Shown here: positions 12,870 to 25,571 of the stretch, one piece after another
How the letters are laid out: each line of letters opens with the position of its first letter
Numbering within the stretch: the stretch's first letter is position 1
DNA from: Rhyzopertha dominica
Taxonomy: Eukaryota; Arthropoda; Insecta; Coleoptera; Bostrichidae
Assembly (NCBI GenBank): GCA_025024175.1
Contig: QCXZ01000138.1
Span: 2,728,002-2,792,001, forward strand
Length of the DNA: 64,000 nucleotides
Reading direction: 5' to 3'
Translations under genes and position numbers: made by a program
The notes under the pieces: model-generated
Databases searched by the model: none
Told to the model about the DNA's origin: nothing
The model's input: the letters and a program-made list of their open reading frames with translations, nothing else

Positions 12870-15800
12870 CAGTACTGATTCTAACGACAGTAGTTGAAAT
12901 TTTATTGTATTTTAATTTTTTAAAGTAGGTTTTTCCTGTAATAATTAGGATAGTATTTTGTTCAAAACTTTACACAATTTGCAAGTTATAAGCTAGAATT
13001 AAAGTGAAAATATAGCCCTGTTAATAAACAATTTCTGCAATTGTGCTTCTTAATGTTTAACAGTTATTTCCACTGTATGCTCTTGTAGTCAGCATAGACT
13101 TCCGAGCACTATAGTATGGTATCCTCAAAAAATATTGAAGGAGATGGTTGCAGAGAAAAATCAAAATAATGAGGGTGAAGATAAAATTATCAGTCTAGCG
13201 TATTTAGTGGTAAAACTGACGCATAATAATTATTAGTCGTCTACTATTTGCAATTTCAAATATATTATACTCTACTTCATCTTTGAAAACAAACAAGGAT
13301 TCGATACCAGTCAACACATAAATGCCTTTATACGCTGTGTAAGCGGCAGTATTTTCAAATATGCAACCCTTTTGACCAAACAAAGCAAAATATGTTCCAC
13401 GCTTCTTTGAATCTGTTGTAATACACTGTCAAATAATACAACTGTTTGCACCCGCTTTGGTCAGTAATGTTTGAAAATAAAGTCAAATTCTATATTCAAG
13501 CAACGTGCGGTTACATTACTTACTCCTGTTATTAACAGATACGCACTTAGGCCAGGTAAATAAAAAATTGTTCGATTTCTCTAAATAGTAAAAAATACGA
13601 GATTATTTATTTATTATTTGTCCAATCAGTTTCAGAATTCATGTGCCCACTACCCAAATCAAAGCATAAATATTTTAGCATAATGCAACCTCAGAAGTTG
13701 AGTACCGAGGTGGTAACTCGTATAACTGAAACCAATTCTTTCGCAAAGACTGCAAAAGCATAAATATTTCTGCACACTAATAAAACCACACACATACGAA
13801 AAGAAACTCCCAGACATTATTAGAAGGGTCTATTAAAAGAACCATGTGCAAAATCGAACATTCTAGAACTCGGCCGTACCAAGCCTATTAAAATTGACTT
13901 AGCTTTCAATATCTCGGAAAATAAATTTAATGATGTACTACTAAATCGTCTTATTTGACCCAACTGTACAATAATATACAGCGTTATACAAAAATAACGA
14001 ATTAACATCAACAATCCATCTTTTGTGCGTTCCGCGATAGCTCTTCCGCGGAATAAGACTTCGTTTATTCCATAACTCAGGTTCCATAATTACGTCGGCG
14101 CATTCGCGGTTCCTGTTTCATTTTTATATGAAATTTATGTAAATAACAGCACGCACGAAATACAACAATTTCCTGAAATACTCCTGCGTTCCTTTTATAA
14201 TGCCTGACGCAATCCTGACGTCAGGTCGAACAATAGTTGGCAATCATAAAGACGTTCCCCGAGTTCCTTTGAGGAGGAACGCTCGTCCTTCGATTAAAAA
14301 CACGAAATAGCGTTCCGTTCGATCAAGAATACGCGCTCTATAATCCGACGCTACAGAAACTTAAATGGAATGGACAAAGGCAGTTGATAAGAAGCCAGTC
14401 GGAGCTAAAAACTGAAACTAGTCCGGAGGGGGTCGACTAATTTATACAAGAGTATTGCCCTAGCCCTAACAGATACCCTATTCTATTTCTACACCTACCG
14501 CTTCATTTACGACCTACGAAAAGTTAGTAGTTAAGAATTTCTATTCTATTAGAGAGTATTTAATACTGATATTATTTCTGATTGACTAGCTTTTTGATAT
14601 CTCAACTGGTGTCGGTTAAACAAGCACATGGAACGATTTCGATCTTGTTCTATATACAGCTTCCAGACGTGAAAGGAACAGGATGATCACTGATATATTA
14701 AATATCTATCATGGCTCCGTATTACAGGATTATTAGCAGCAAACCTATTCATTATAGTGTAACAGAAACTGCACCACCAATTTTAAGATAAGTAGATAAA
14801 GGTGTCACAAAAACGTTTCAGCTACTTAACTCTGTTTTGAGCATTTAACCTCTCCCATTTTTTTATTTTTACATTATCATACAATCCCTTTATCTGTCAT
14901 GAAACTATAAGTACACAATCCATTGCCTACTACATGTCAAACTCAAATTGATTAGGCTTAAGGAACGAAAATGTTCATTGAACGAAAAAAATTCCACAAT
15001 GCATTTTGGTCTATTTTGATAGTCCAAAACGCGATATTCTTATTGTGACATATTTCAAAATGATGCACCGCTTTGTGGCTAACGAAATTTGTGTGGCGGC
15101 TTTGTAGATTTTTTATCATTACAAGTTGTGATTAAAAAAAGACAGTAAAGAACGATATGAAACGTTTCGTCAAAAAACCAAACATGGTCATTACAGTGAC
15201 TGAAGTTTACACAGTCATAGTCCGTAGTTATAGTGATTCCAGGCTAGTTGGCCGTAGTCGTGACGTTCATCTTTAAAAGAATACTGTTTGTACAATGAAC
15301 TCAGTTCTGCAAGATGCCTACTATAGCAGAGGGCTAGATACCAGTGAGAAAGAAATTCTAACAAGCACGATGAACTAACTTGGAACCACATAACCAAAAC
15401 ATATTCAGCTTTTCAATAAAACAATATTGTCGTCCTAAAGTATTTGAAATAATTGATTCGTTTTTTCCCTGTTTTATATTATGTATGAACTGTTTTTATT
15501 TATTCTTTGGCAATTATGGAAGTTGAACAAGGAATACTAAAAGGGTACAGATAAAATTATTAACCTATATCTAACTGCCTGTGAACAACGTCCATATTAT
15601 CTAACTACATGAATTTCAAATGTCAAGTTCATGAGTCAATGTGCAGTTTAACCCAGACGAATATGTTCGATTTAACATGAATTCTCGAGATCATTTGATT
15701 AGACATAAAATTCTTGGTCGGCAGGAAATTAACCTGCCGAAAAAAGGAACTTATCGACTATTGAATATACGTATTTTGTTTGTCTGGTGTTCCATGCATA

Positions 15801-18046
15801 TTGCAAAACGACAACGGCTGTGAATTTGCTAATAAAATAATTGGAAATTTCCCATAAATATGGCCCAAAATGAAACTGGTTCATGAGAAAACTCAACATC
15901 CTTATAGTCAAATTAGGTTGAGTGGTCAAATCATGACATCCGTGAGATGTTAGTGGTGATAATAATTGACAGAATTCAGTGAAGTGACTGCGATTTATTC
16001 CGTCCGTACGAGGCTGTATTGTTTGGATAGGCACATAAAAGCGGAATTGTAGATGTATCTATTGCTAATTATATATTATGCTTCCACAGAAACTGAAAGA
16101 TAATTATGAAAACTACTCCTTTCAATCTTTAAAAATGGCGATAAACGATACCTGAACAATATAGATAGTGAACAATTAAGTGAAGTGTAGAGAGCTCACA
16201 TTAGAAAAAGTATCAGAGAATAAAGATAATAGGAAAATAATAAAATTATTGACATACAAAAATACTAACTTTGCTCAAAGGAGAAAACAATGAGAATGCG
16301 GGATTTAGTACAAATGTCACTTTAAGTACTTAAGAAATAATAGCATAATTGCTGAAAAAGAATGTGCCAAAAGGGACCAAAAGAATCAAGCATAGATAAT
16401 GATTACGCCATCCAATTTAAAATTTCCTGGAGCTGAAATAGCTTCTAACGTTTTAGGTCTTCTTGAGTGAACCTTTGCTCGTAATGAATTTATAACTTGT
16501 GAGAGTAACTTTAGGTATTAACCTTGGGACGTACCCTTAACAATCGTTAACACTCAGCTCAGCATATGTGCTGTCATCTGGAGATTATAAGGGTTTATAA
16601 CCTGTCATTGCAAAAAAATGGTGCAAACACCACTCACAGAAGATAACATGCAACTCGGTAATAGTTCTGGATCCTCTTTATTAATTAACATCTAACACCT
16701 TTAGCCATAATAAGCCTGTCGTGACTGTTAGCAGCAACTGAGTTTTACTTCATCCTGTGCAGTACATCAACCATATAATTGCTATTACTACATTAAAACT
16801 AATGTCGTATTGCATTAAAAATTGTACATAAATAAGTTTCTGGCTTTGGACTTGGATATGTAAAAGTTACAAATTAGTGGTCGTCGTATCTTCGATAATT
16901 TATACTAGTCTATATTCAAAAGTCGTATCATCCTCAATGGTGGATACATCAGCTAACGTCAGAATACGTTAATGCCTTTCTTAATAACAACACAGCGTAA
17001 TGAAAAAAAAATAGTGAAAATCACGACGCGAATTTTGCTTTGTAACCATAATACAAAGCGTTTTTGGGCAGTTTTTCATACAATTTTTCATACATTCCTT
17101 CAGCCTAACCGTTATAAAAGGTGTAAATTTATATATTTTAACAAGACTTAACTCCAATGGGCAAACTTTTCTTTCTTAGTTAAGTGTCCTAGGTGGCTAA
17201 AACCTGTTTAAAATTAGTTCTCTCTCGGAGACTCATTTTTTTAGATATTATTTGTTACACACAGATCGATAAAGATAAACCTGGTTTATTTGACTTTGCC
17301 TTATCTGGCAATAAAAGGGGCGGAGCTTTTTAACACGAGCTTATAAGTGCACAAAATGCATGTTTACATAAGTGAAGAAGAGCATTAGCAGAAATGTACG
17401 CTGTTCTTTAAGGGTGTACCGCATTACAGTCCAGTGCACTATTGATGACCNCTCAGTCCGTAAAATTTTATGATGCATTGTTATAATTCGCAATACAGTG
17501 TTCCAATGACATGAGCCGTATGTGACGTTGCCATGCACCACCCGCCAAGCGTATTTATTTGACTTGTAGCTGCTTCGTTCTGTTATAATTTAGTAAAAAC
17601 CGAATAAGAAAAACTGATTAACTTTTTTTAACTGTTTTTGAAAAGGGTCAAATGAGGTTTTACTCGCGGCAGGTTTTATACTTGTTTCCGTTCGCTAGTA
17701 AAAAATGTAAAACCCTTCTTTAAGTTTACAAGGCTGTATTTTTCTCGTGTTGAGGAATATAGAAAAACTGCCCGAGGAAAATTCAGTTTTGATCTTTCTT
17801 ATTATGCCTGCGTTTAGGAATCTAATCCACTGACACTGCGTCCCAAGTTATAGTGGCATAGGATAACCTCTACATGCGTTATAAAATTTAACGGACTCAG
17901 GACCCTTAAGACATATACCACAAATTAATAAGGTTTCTTCTTATCGAATGTTATTCAAAGCGCAATTTCTCCCAATGTTACCTACTTCTCCACTTACATA
18001 AAAATGTGTTTTGCGCATTTTACAAGCTCCGGTTAAGGCCAGCCCA
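12870..18046. other. Non-coding stretch; GC-richer block 13990-14420
   Basis: No gene recognised in 5.2 kb. From about 13990 to 14420 the sequence is GC-richer and free of repeats I can see, so it could be conserved regulatory DNA. The minus-strand frame at 15729-16034 (101 codons) matches no family I know. Because the visible Rbp6 C-terminal exon ends at 18262, this stretch is either 3' flanking DNA or holds further alternative 3' exons that I could not recognise. Confidence 0.35.
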
Positions 18047-18052
18047 TTTATT
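18047..18052 (-). promoter_or_regulatory. Candidate polyadenylation signal for Rbp6 exon C
   Basis: An AATAAA hexamer on the minus strand about 210 bases after the TGA stop at 18262. It is the first canonical hexamer noticed downstream. In AT-rich DNA such hexamers are common by chance, so position is the only support. Confidence 0.25.
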
Positions 18053-18261
18053 ACCGGACGATACAAAGCCAAATGAACATGCTTTAAGAAAACGTTCAAT
18101 ATGCTCTAGTGTCAGTATTTCTGATCGCTACCCTTTCAGTAATACGGAACCATAATTTCTGAATACACGGATATTTTACGACATCTCAGTCACGTCTGGA
18201 CTTATGTCGGAAATCGAAACCGTTCAGGTGCGTTCTGACAGCGTGACTGGCGCACGTGAGT

Positions 18262-18455
18262 TCACAGGGGCATGGCATGCAGGCTGGCCGAACCGCCGTA
18301 CAACCCCAGGTGTTCCAAAGGGTACGGCAGCAGCGGCAGAGGATGGTGATGCAAACTGGACAAAGCATTACCTGTGGGATACGGCAGTCCGAAACTAGGG
18401 TAGCCCGAGTAACCCCGGCCGGCCGCGTAGGCCGCGGCATATGCGGCCGGAAAAC
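18262..18455 (-). CDS. Rbp6: Rbp6/Musashi-like, exon C (C-terminal exon)
   Basis: C-terminal exon of a Musashi-family RNA-binding protein that binds UAG-type motifs in target mRNA 3'UTRs and controls their translation. A TTGCAG acceptor precedes 18455. The first two bases complete a glycine codon begun by exon B (phase 1), followed by 63 codons and TGA at 18262-18264; the length (2 + 64x3) keeps the frame. The peptide starts FPAAYAAAYAAGRGYSGY and continues PSFGLPYPTG, the low-complexity Ala/Gly/Tyr segment that I know as characteristic of insect Rbp6. It then runs on through a His/Pro/Leu-rich tail (SSLHHHPLPLLPYPL) to the stop. A possible second donor, ACAG/GTAATG, follows PYPT, so some transcripts may splice out here to exons not recognised. 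GC content is far above the flanks. Confidence 0.88.
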
Positions 18456-19299
18456 CTGCAACAGAAACCGAATATTAATTATAATTATCGGCGTAAATCA
18501 AATACGGGGCGTTTAATGGTTTTAATGCGCCGCAGCCGGACAAAAGGTGTATCATTAGCGGGCGGGGTATCGAATGGATTATTTAATTAAAAGTAAAGAT
18601 AATGATAACCCGGCGGCGGGGCCCCTAAGCATAATTGATGCTTTATCAAGTTTTATAAAATCAATTTGAAAGCTTTGATCCAACCCGAAGATGAAGGCGG
18701 AGGTGCCGGCTTCACTTCAAAAAAAAAAAAAAACTCGTGCCCCACTCAAATGCAACCGTTGTTTATCATTTAACATTGAAAATTAAAAAAACTGATACAT
18801 TTTTGAAAGTAAATCCTTAAGATTTATCCCAAAAAAATAATTAAACTTCCCTGGTGTCTATTAGGTAAAGCGCTTTCGGGTACAAAGCCATCATCATTGT
18901 ATAGCTTAACCTAAAGCTGTAATGACTTCATGACTGTATCAAAAGTGGCAAATTCAGTTCGTAAAGCTCCAAGCGTAAGCGCAAGTACACAAAAGGACCC
19001 ATTTGTTTGTAGTGAGCTTTCTCGAATAGAAGCAGACTGACACCTTGATCTTTTTGGGTAAGCCCGCGTAAGTTTTGGAAATAGGGTATATATTTCGTCC
19101 GCTCCTATAAGGGGCATCATCAGGACGGGACAAACTTGACATGAGAACCACGTCACAGCTTTTATGCAGGTGGCAGGTCTGTAGTGTACAATTATATATT
19201 AAAACCAGGATTTTAGGTCAGATTTTTTTACTCAAAAATTTAACGTAAGGTACAAATCAAATTAAACCGCGTATGCATCATGTAGGAACTTGCTACAAA

Positions 19300-20140
19300 C
19301 AGATATGGTATGGTACACTACTCGTGATTGTACGTATCAGGGCCCTTGGCTAGAACTAATATATTCAATTTGTGTTGATGTTCAGCTACTGCTGAATGAA
19401 CATACCTGATTTGATGAAGCGTTCGTGTACATTAAGACGAGTTTTAATTAATCTGCTTGTCTCACCGACGTAGACAGAGCGNTTATTTTGGCTTTCAGAC
19501 ACGGAAGTACTTGTGACATNNTGAAATGGGTTGGAAGATTACCCAGATGGGTTGTTCTCTAAAATTTTGCCAATTCTATCTGTGATAGCTTGAAAGTAAG
19601 GAAATAATGCAGTCAATCCACAATCAGAGGTTCAAACGTTGGATTCGATTTGGCAGTGTTTACAGTTCACTTTGAACTTTACCTCATGGTTGAGAAATTG
19701 ACACCGGATGACAAAGAAGAGAATTTGTGAGGACGGTGATGAAAAGAAGCATGTTAGTCCCCACCTGTGTGGATGAATGTACGATAGATAGTAGTTCAAG
19801 CATCCATCTGGTGAACCAGTGACAAAGACATCAAGAAACGGGAGAGAATTGTTGCTTTCGATTTCCGTTGTAAATTTTATATCGGGATGTTGAGAATTAA
19901 GGTTGATTTAAGAAGGCTGTCAGGACGTCAGAGCCGCAAGGCCAAATAATGAAGGTGTCATCGACGTAACAAAATCAAATCTCAAGTTTAAGATATGTTG
20001 ACTCCAACGTCACGTGTTCAAATAAGCGCGCCAGAAATTTGTTGGTAGGATTTTGACTAAGAAGTACGTGGAAGTACTAAATCTTTGTATTATCAGTCTG
20101 CAAAAATATTTTGGCACTGTCTTTAGATATACGATTGTCA
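19300..20140 (-). pseudogene. Penelope-like element: RT plus GIY-YIG endonuclease relic
   Basis: Read on the minus strand, pieces in different frames give the Penelope order. First is NKFLARLFEHVTLES, like the segment upstream of the RT palm. Next is YVDDTFIIWPCGSDVL, which carries the catalytic YVDD, at about 19925-19970. Then comes PDIKFTTEIESNNSLPFLDV, the conserved block after the palm, and a Thr/His-rich PTH-like block. Near 19470 is VYVGETSRLIKTRLNVHERF, the GIY-YIG nuclease core. Last is SAVAEH followed by VLAKGPDTYN. Several frameshifts and one stop just before YVDD show it is dead. The segment 18900-19180, with a CCTGATGATGCC word typical of sequence after the nuclease in such elements, may be its 3' tail. 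Confidence 0.82.
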
Positions 20141-23100
20141 AGGAATCTTTAACTACAACTTTTCTAAATAATAATGTAACATCCTAACTGGAATGTCTTC
20201 TGGGTCAAACCTATCTTCAAAACCGACGTTGTCCAATCCAAAAAGACCAACATTCCTATTTCTCTACAGCTACACGGAATTTTAGGATACACTCGTGGTA
20301 GAAGCAAATATGGTGTGAAAATTTCTGGAGATTCTCTATATGTCGATAAGTCTAGGGCTGTCATAAATATTATCTTCTCATCTTGGCATAATAGACACAG
20401 CGCTTTGTATCAAAGATGTCATCTAGGCATAATAGATGTATCTAATATTACAGAAACAAACACCGCTATATCATGTTGGATGTCATCGTAGACAATCACT
20501 ATTGGCATACCTGGCGAAACATAAAAACAATTAAACAGCTTGTAAGGAAGCTGATTGTTTGATTATGTTGTGCCTCTGACTTTTGACAATCAGTTCAGCC
20601 TGAGCATCTTAGCATTACAAATGTTGGTATGATGTATATGCTCTTTTTCGTAACAAGATGCCNTATTGAAGTGTTATCCTTTAAAACTAAAGNGTCGGTG
20701 GTTTTANATTTTTGGTGTACTTAAATATGTTTATAATGTTCGTTTGTCGCTCTATACGCTGTACATACGAACATTTGTTATAATTTGCTTGTTCTTCAAG
20801 AAAGAAAAATATTTTATAACAAACAAAACCAAAAAAAAATTTGACTTTAGATGTTCCGAATCTGCGAAATAGGTGCTGAAAGCTCGTCACTATCATGAAT
20901 ATTTGATTTGTAACAATCGCTAAAATCCAGGTTATCTTTCAGAAATAACTCCTCGTCTCAAACAAATGTATTGTTTAAAATTGTTTTCATTGGCTGCGTA
21001 AGCACCTCAGTGTACTAAAATATATGAGTTTATAAAAAAGATAACTTACCGTCAGGTAGAGCTCCAAGCGACCACATAAAATCTACAAAAGCAAAAAAAA
21101 TTATTAGTCACTTGAAAAGGAATCCACATCGCGAGTTTGTAATAGAAAACGAAAGAAAAACATCAAAGCTATCTCAAACTATGAAAATGCTGTTAGCATC
21201 CATGAAATTTCCTACTACGTGTCTACACTACGTTGGTATAGAAATAAACAAAACGGAACACGCGATTAAAAGCGGCTCGTGTCGCAAAACGGACTGAGTT
21301 AGTAGCTTTTTTTTCCACATCTGCATGTCATTCGACCATACTACTTGGTATCTAAGACACTATGTTCTACGTACGACAACAACCATATTATAGACTACGG
21401 ATATTACAAGTTGTAAAATAGATACGTTCTAATTCAAACTCGAACGCAGTGCAGACCTTAATTGTTCGTAAAGGGAACAGTTGAGGTCTTCATGGCTGTC
21501 CGAGATGCTAAATCTGCAAACTAAGTTAGAGTTTATGCCTGTTACCTATTAAGTATTGCACGCCGTATGCAGGCTACGTTTAATCTAATGAACTATAGGA
21601 GTTCATCTAACGTCTGATAAATAGCTTACAAAATGCGTGAAGAGCACGCATTTTAATGACAAAATATTGCTTTATAATACATGATATATGCACTTATCTA
21701 TCTATATTTAGCTATGAAAAGAACATGAACGAACTCGTACTATACTGGTGTCAACAAGATGAAAAGTTCGACTCATATCCTTTTATATGGGTATTAATAC
21801 TTCGTTGCTTCTACAATTATTAAAGTTTTAAGGTAACCATACAGAAAACTAGATGACAATATGAATACATACTGAAAGCGTCGTCTGAATTTTCTGTATG
21901 CAGTTATGAGGAAAAGTGATTTGTAAAAACGCTAACATAGTCTAATCTAATCAAAAGAGTGGATCGCACCTTGTTTGGGCTATGGTACATGTACGTAAAC
22001 GAGGCCAGGGTGAACTCTCAAAAAGGACCAGCAAGGCAACCTGGCGGGACCTGAAAACGAGGAACTACTGCCTCGACTTTGCGTGTGAATTACATGAAAC
22101 TCTCTAAAACAATCCTAGTTCTATACGCCTAACTCACAATCATAAGTAATACCTGAAAGATCGGGCGAAAATTATTTAACAATAGAGGTTCGCCAGATCT
22201 CTGTGTTAGTAAAGTTGAACTAGCTTAGTATAGACACGCTGAAATTTCATGAAACTACAGAAAGCTCCTCGTAGCTGTTAAAAGATGCCTATAAGAGTAT
22301 GAGAATTTACAGACTATCCTAAACTAAATAATAGAAAACTATCTTTACATCGTTAAATCAATGTAGAAAAATACGCGAACAGGCAATGCCAGACATGATG
22401 GGATTCTTCAAAAGAGTATAACACTACTATAAAAGTTCACACTGCTGGCGTGGGTTAACTAGCTATAAGCTAAACTCTTCAACTAGGGCTAATATTGTCG
22501 CTGTTCCGAGATAAAACTTTCAAAAACTCTGTCAACTACCAGTCTTAGATTTTGTACTGAACTAAGTCATGGATAGACAGCAACTACAACTAAATCTACT
22601 TGATTCTGATCACAGCATTTCGTGAACCTGCGCGCGATTGTTAAAGGAGATAAATCATTGCGACGCAAAACAACACTGATATGTTTTCAAGTTACGAAAA
22701 TACCTTTAGCATAGGCAAGTTGGCAGGTGGTTATCTAGAATTGTTTCAATACACTTCTTTCTTTACACCTACTTTTAAATTGATAAGAATAGTTTAAAGT
22801 CCATAGTTTTAATTTTCCCTTAAGTTGCAAAATCACCAAGAAAACTTAAAACATTAAGGCTTAGTGTAATTATATTTTGTACTGGTCAACACTGACAGTA
22901 TTATATAAAGGGATAAGCAAAGTCATTTATATAATATTTATTATTAATATTTGGTTTGTATTGTATTCACTGAATAGGTATGTAAAAAACGGTTCTATTT
23001 TTAACATCGGGAATGCTAAAACAAATATTTTACTACAATTCAATTCTCTAATATTATACATGAATAGTTTCTGAAAATTGGATAAGCGCAAAGATATGCT

Positions 23101-24970
23101 TCTTTTTTACGAGTGGGAGCNGCATACATCAGTCACAGTACTACTTTTCTTCAGATATAGTTTCAGCAGAAAAAATGCTGTTTTAGAGGCAGAGAAAAAT
23201 GTTTTTAACACTAATCCTTTTCAGGCTGAAAACGTATGCGTCTCTGAAACGCCTTAAATGTATTAATGTTCTGGATCATCTATTGACTAAGCCTGTGCTA
23301 TTTTCTTGCAAAAATGAACTACAACTTCAAGTTTAAGAACGAGACCAAATTTGCAGATCCGTGCAGAAATAGCAGGAAGACTCAAAGAACTTTCTTATTT
23401 TCACTGAAAACTTATTAGTGCAGCCTAGTTTCAGTTCAAAAAGCATTCTGTAATTGTTAAAATGAAATTGAAAGTCCATAAAGTTACAACGAAAAACTAT
23501 CTGGTCTGTTATTTATTCATATTCATTCATATTGTCTAGAACACGTTTGGAACATAATGGAACGAAAACGTTGGTCATTGATGGCCAACTTAAAAACAGT
23601 ATACCTTTGGAAATGTTGTCAAAATGACTAATAACTGCGCCTGAAAATGTCAAGTTTATGGCAATAACCACTCTTTAATCTTGTCAGAAGGCGAGAAATG
23701 CTTAAAAAGACAGAAGTTACAAATAAACCTGAAAAGAATATGAAGCTATGTCAAAACTGGGAGGTACACCACAAAGGAAAGTATAGAACCACAGAGCAAT
23801 TGCTTTCTAAATAATGTAATCTTAGCATATATGGCTTTAAAAAATTATATATAATAATATAACGCGCCACATTACTTTCTGATTTGGGCTGCGATAAATT
23901 AGTTATTGGAAATGATAAATACGATTCCTTAAATTTAGTTCCTGCAGTGTTAGAAAACAATGAATGTTGCGGAATTTTTACAAGCCCACTATAGGGGCGG
24001 CTAAATGAAAATTCTATAAACTAAGGAAAGTTTTGTACACCTTTGAGAGAATTTAATGGAATGTTAGAAGAAGCCGAGTTCAAAAGATTTCTTGTAACAG
24101 TGGTCTTCACTGCATTTCCAATATCTCTGTTATATTTAGGTAGGTACAAAAACAACAAGGCTTCAATATCTTACTGATTTAACTGTATGTATTTCTTCAG
24201 TGATTATCAAGAGGATAATTTTTTCCATTTCTTGTTTTTCAGTTCAATCGGTGCCCGTGTATAAATCAAGTTGCTATGAATAGCTGGGTTTGTTGGTCTT
24301 TAAACCCAATATGCTTCCTTTATTAGGAAAGTAATAAAAACTAATGTGCTATTGTAATTTAGCTTCAGTATAGTAGCATTATAAACTAACAAAATGCCTT
24401 ATTTTTTCTAGCATTCTCTTTATGTTTACAAATTTTTATAATAAAACTCAGCTGTAGCCCAAACTCGTATATCGTGATGAGTACACGAAAGCAGGAAGCG
24501 ACAGCGACTGTTTTTGAATAGTTCACTATTCTGCCGCTAGACTGCGTATCGCTTAGCTTGAATCGCCAATGTAATTCCCCTTCGGATGATGGCTTTCATA
24601 ACTATTTTTCCTTAGAGTGCGCTGAAGATGCCAATTTTGTATCAAATGCTCTTTGTTCCACGATAAAAATTGCTGGGGCCAGCAGTTGTACAGGGAAAGT
24701 TAATTAAAACAGCAACTTCAGAAGACCTTCAGTATATTAAATGTATTAATCATTATTGTTTCGGTGTTTCGATATCGGTATTCGCATGTAACAGGCTTTA
24801 AGAAAAGCGAAACTCGATTTGCAAAATCTACTTGCTTAAAATGGAATTGTAGTAAGTGATTTGTATTAGATGGGCCGCAGAATTGTTTTTAACACAAAGA
24901 TTCTCGCTCAAAGATTGAAAAAACTTGACAAAATGTAATTCTAGATAACTCGACCGCCAACATACGCATA

Positions 24971-24976
24971 TTTAAT
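24971..24976 (-). promoter_or_regulatory. Candidate polyadenylation signal for exon B read-through form
   Basis: ATTAAA, the commonest variant polyadenylation hexamer, lies about 35 bases after the TAA stop at 25010. It would give a very short 3'UTR to the transcript that does not use the internal donor at 25362. Chance occurrence is quite possible in this composition. Confidence 0.25.
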
Positions 24977-25009
24977 CCCGAAAAACCTAAAACGACTTTC
25001 AAAAATCCC

Positions 25010-25447
25010 TTAGAGTCCCAGCCCCGTGGGCAGCGTCCCCGTATAGACCGTCGACAGGTCCAGGCCCTGCACCCCGAGCAGATCGCTCATGCTGTAGGTC
25101 AACGTGGGGGGCGCCCTAGCGGGGATGGGCCTAAGGGCAGCCGGAGCAGCAGCGAATACTCTTTTGCATCCCGTCACGTCGTACACGGCTTGGGCGTAGT
25201 GGAGCGGCGCCGGGGCCACGGCGATGGCGGCGACGGGGATGCTCGGCCCCGCCGTGGCCACGGGCACGCCCGCCGACACGGGGATCGGGTACGGCGTGTA
25301 GCGCAACGCGGACGTGACGGTGCCTGTAGCCACGGGACCGGGATTCAGCATTAGCAACTCACCGTATGCGCCACGGCCGGCGGCGCGGGTCTTCGCTAGG
25401 TTTGCTGGCAGCATTACTTCTTTCGGTTGCGCTTTCTTGCATTCAAC
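25010..25447 (-). CDS. Rbp6: Rbp6/Musashi-like, exon B (post-RRM2 linker, alternative C-terminus)
   Basis: The acceptor TTCCAG precedes 25447. The exon starts in frame with VECKKAQPKEVMLPANLAK, then TRAAGRGAYG. This is the end of RRM2 and the linker of Musashi proteins; the LPANLAKTRAAGR form distinguishes Rbp6 from msi. At 25363/25362 an ACG/GTGAGT donor allows splicing to exon C at matching phase 1. If not spliced, the frame stays open for 118 more codons, rich in Ala, Pro and Val, including LRYTPYPIPVSAG, LTYSMSDLLGVQGLDLS and the ending LPTGLGL, to TAA at 25010. The strongly GC-rich, codon-like composition across the whole 438 bases suggests that both forms are used. Neighbours are exon A 10.1 kb upstream and exon C 6.9 kb downstream. 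Confidence 0.9.
   Translation of the reverse strand, partial: VECKKAQPKEVMLPANLAKTRAAGRGAYGELLMLNPGPVATGTVTSALRYTPYPIPVSAGVPVATAGPSIPVAAIAVAPAPLHYAQAVYDVTGCKRVFAAAPAALRPIPARAPPTLTYSMSDLLGVQGLDLSTVYTGTLPTGLGL
25359..25366 (-). promoter_or_regulatory. Internal splice donor deciding Rbp6 C-terminus
   Basis: ACG/GTGAGT on the minus strand is a near-perfect match to the donor consensus and sits inside an open reading frame. Cutting after 25363 leaves one base of a codon, which exon C completes as glycine (phase 1). It is the switch between the two predicted C-termini. Confidence 0.8.
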
Positions 25448-25571
25448 CTGGAACAAAACAGATACATGTGTAAATGAAGACGCAGCAGCGGCAATTGTTA
25501 TTTTAGTTTTTAAATAACAACTTAGTAATAATAATAATTATTATTATTATCATTATTATTAGCAATTAAAA

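Larger units (their letters stand above)
18456..25362 (-). other. Rbp6 intron B-C (6.9 kb)
   Basis: Bounded on the minus strand by donor ACG/GTGAGT at 25362 and acceptor TTGCAG at 18456. It contains a GC-rich patch to about 18740 with a poly-A run at 18720, the Penelope-like element at 19.3-20.1 kb (its possible tail at 18.9-19.2 kb), and otherwise AT-rich DNA with no recognised exon. Cassette exons could lie here unseen, since Rbp6 orthologues have isoforms that differ exactly at this linker. Confidence 0.75.

Noticed and set aside
15729..16034. 101-codon minus-strand open frame
   Set aside because: No motif or repeat context in any frame that I could identify.
18186..18516. Other open frames overlapping Rbp6 exon C
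   Set aside because: Shadows of the real exon in GC-rich DNA; only the phase-consistent frame matches Rbp6.
20164..20364. N-terminal part of the Penelope-like element
   Set aside because: Position fits, but the 66-codon frame shows no motif I can assign.
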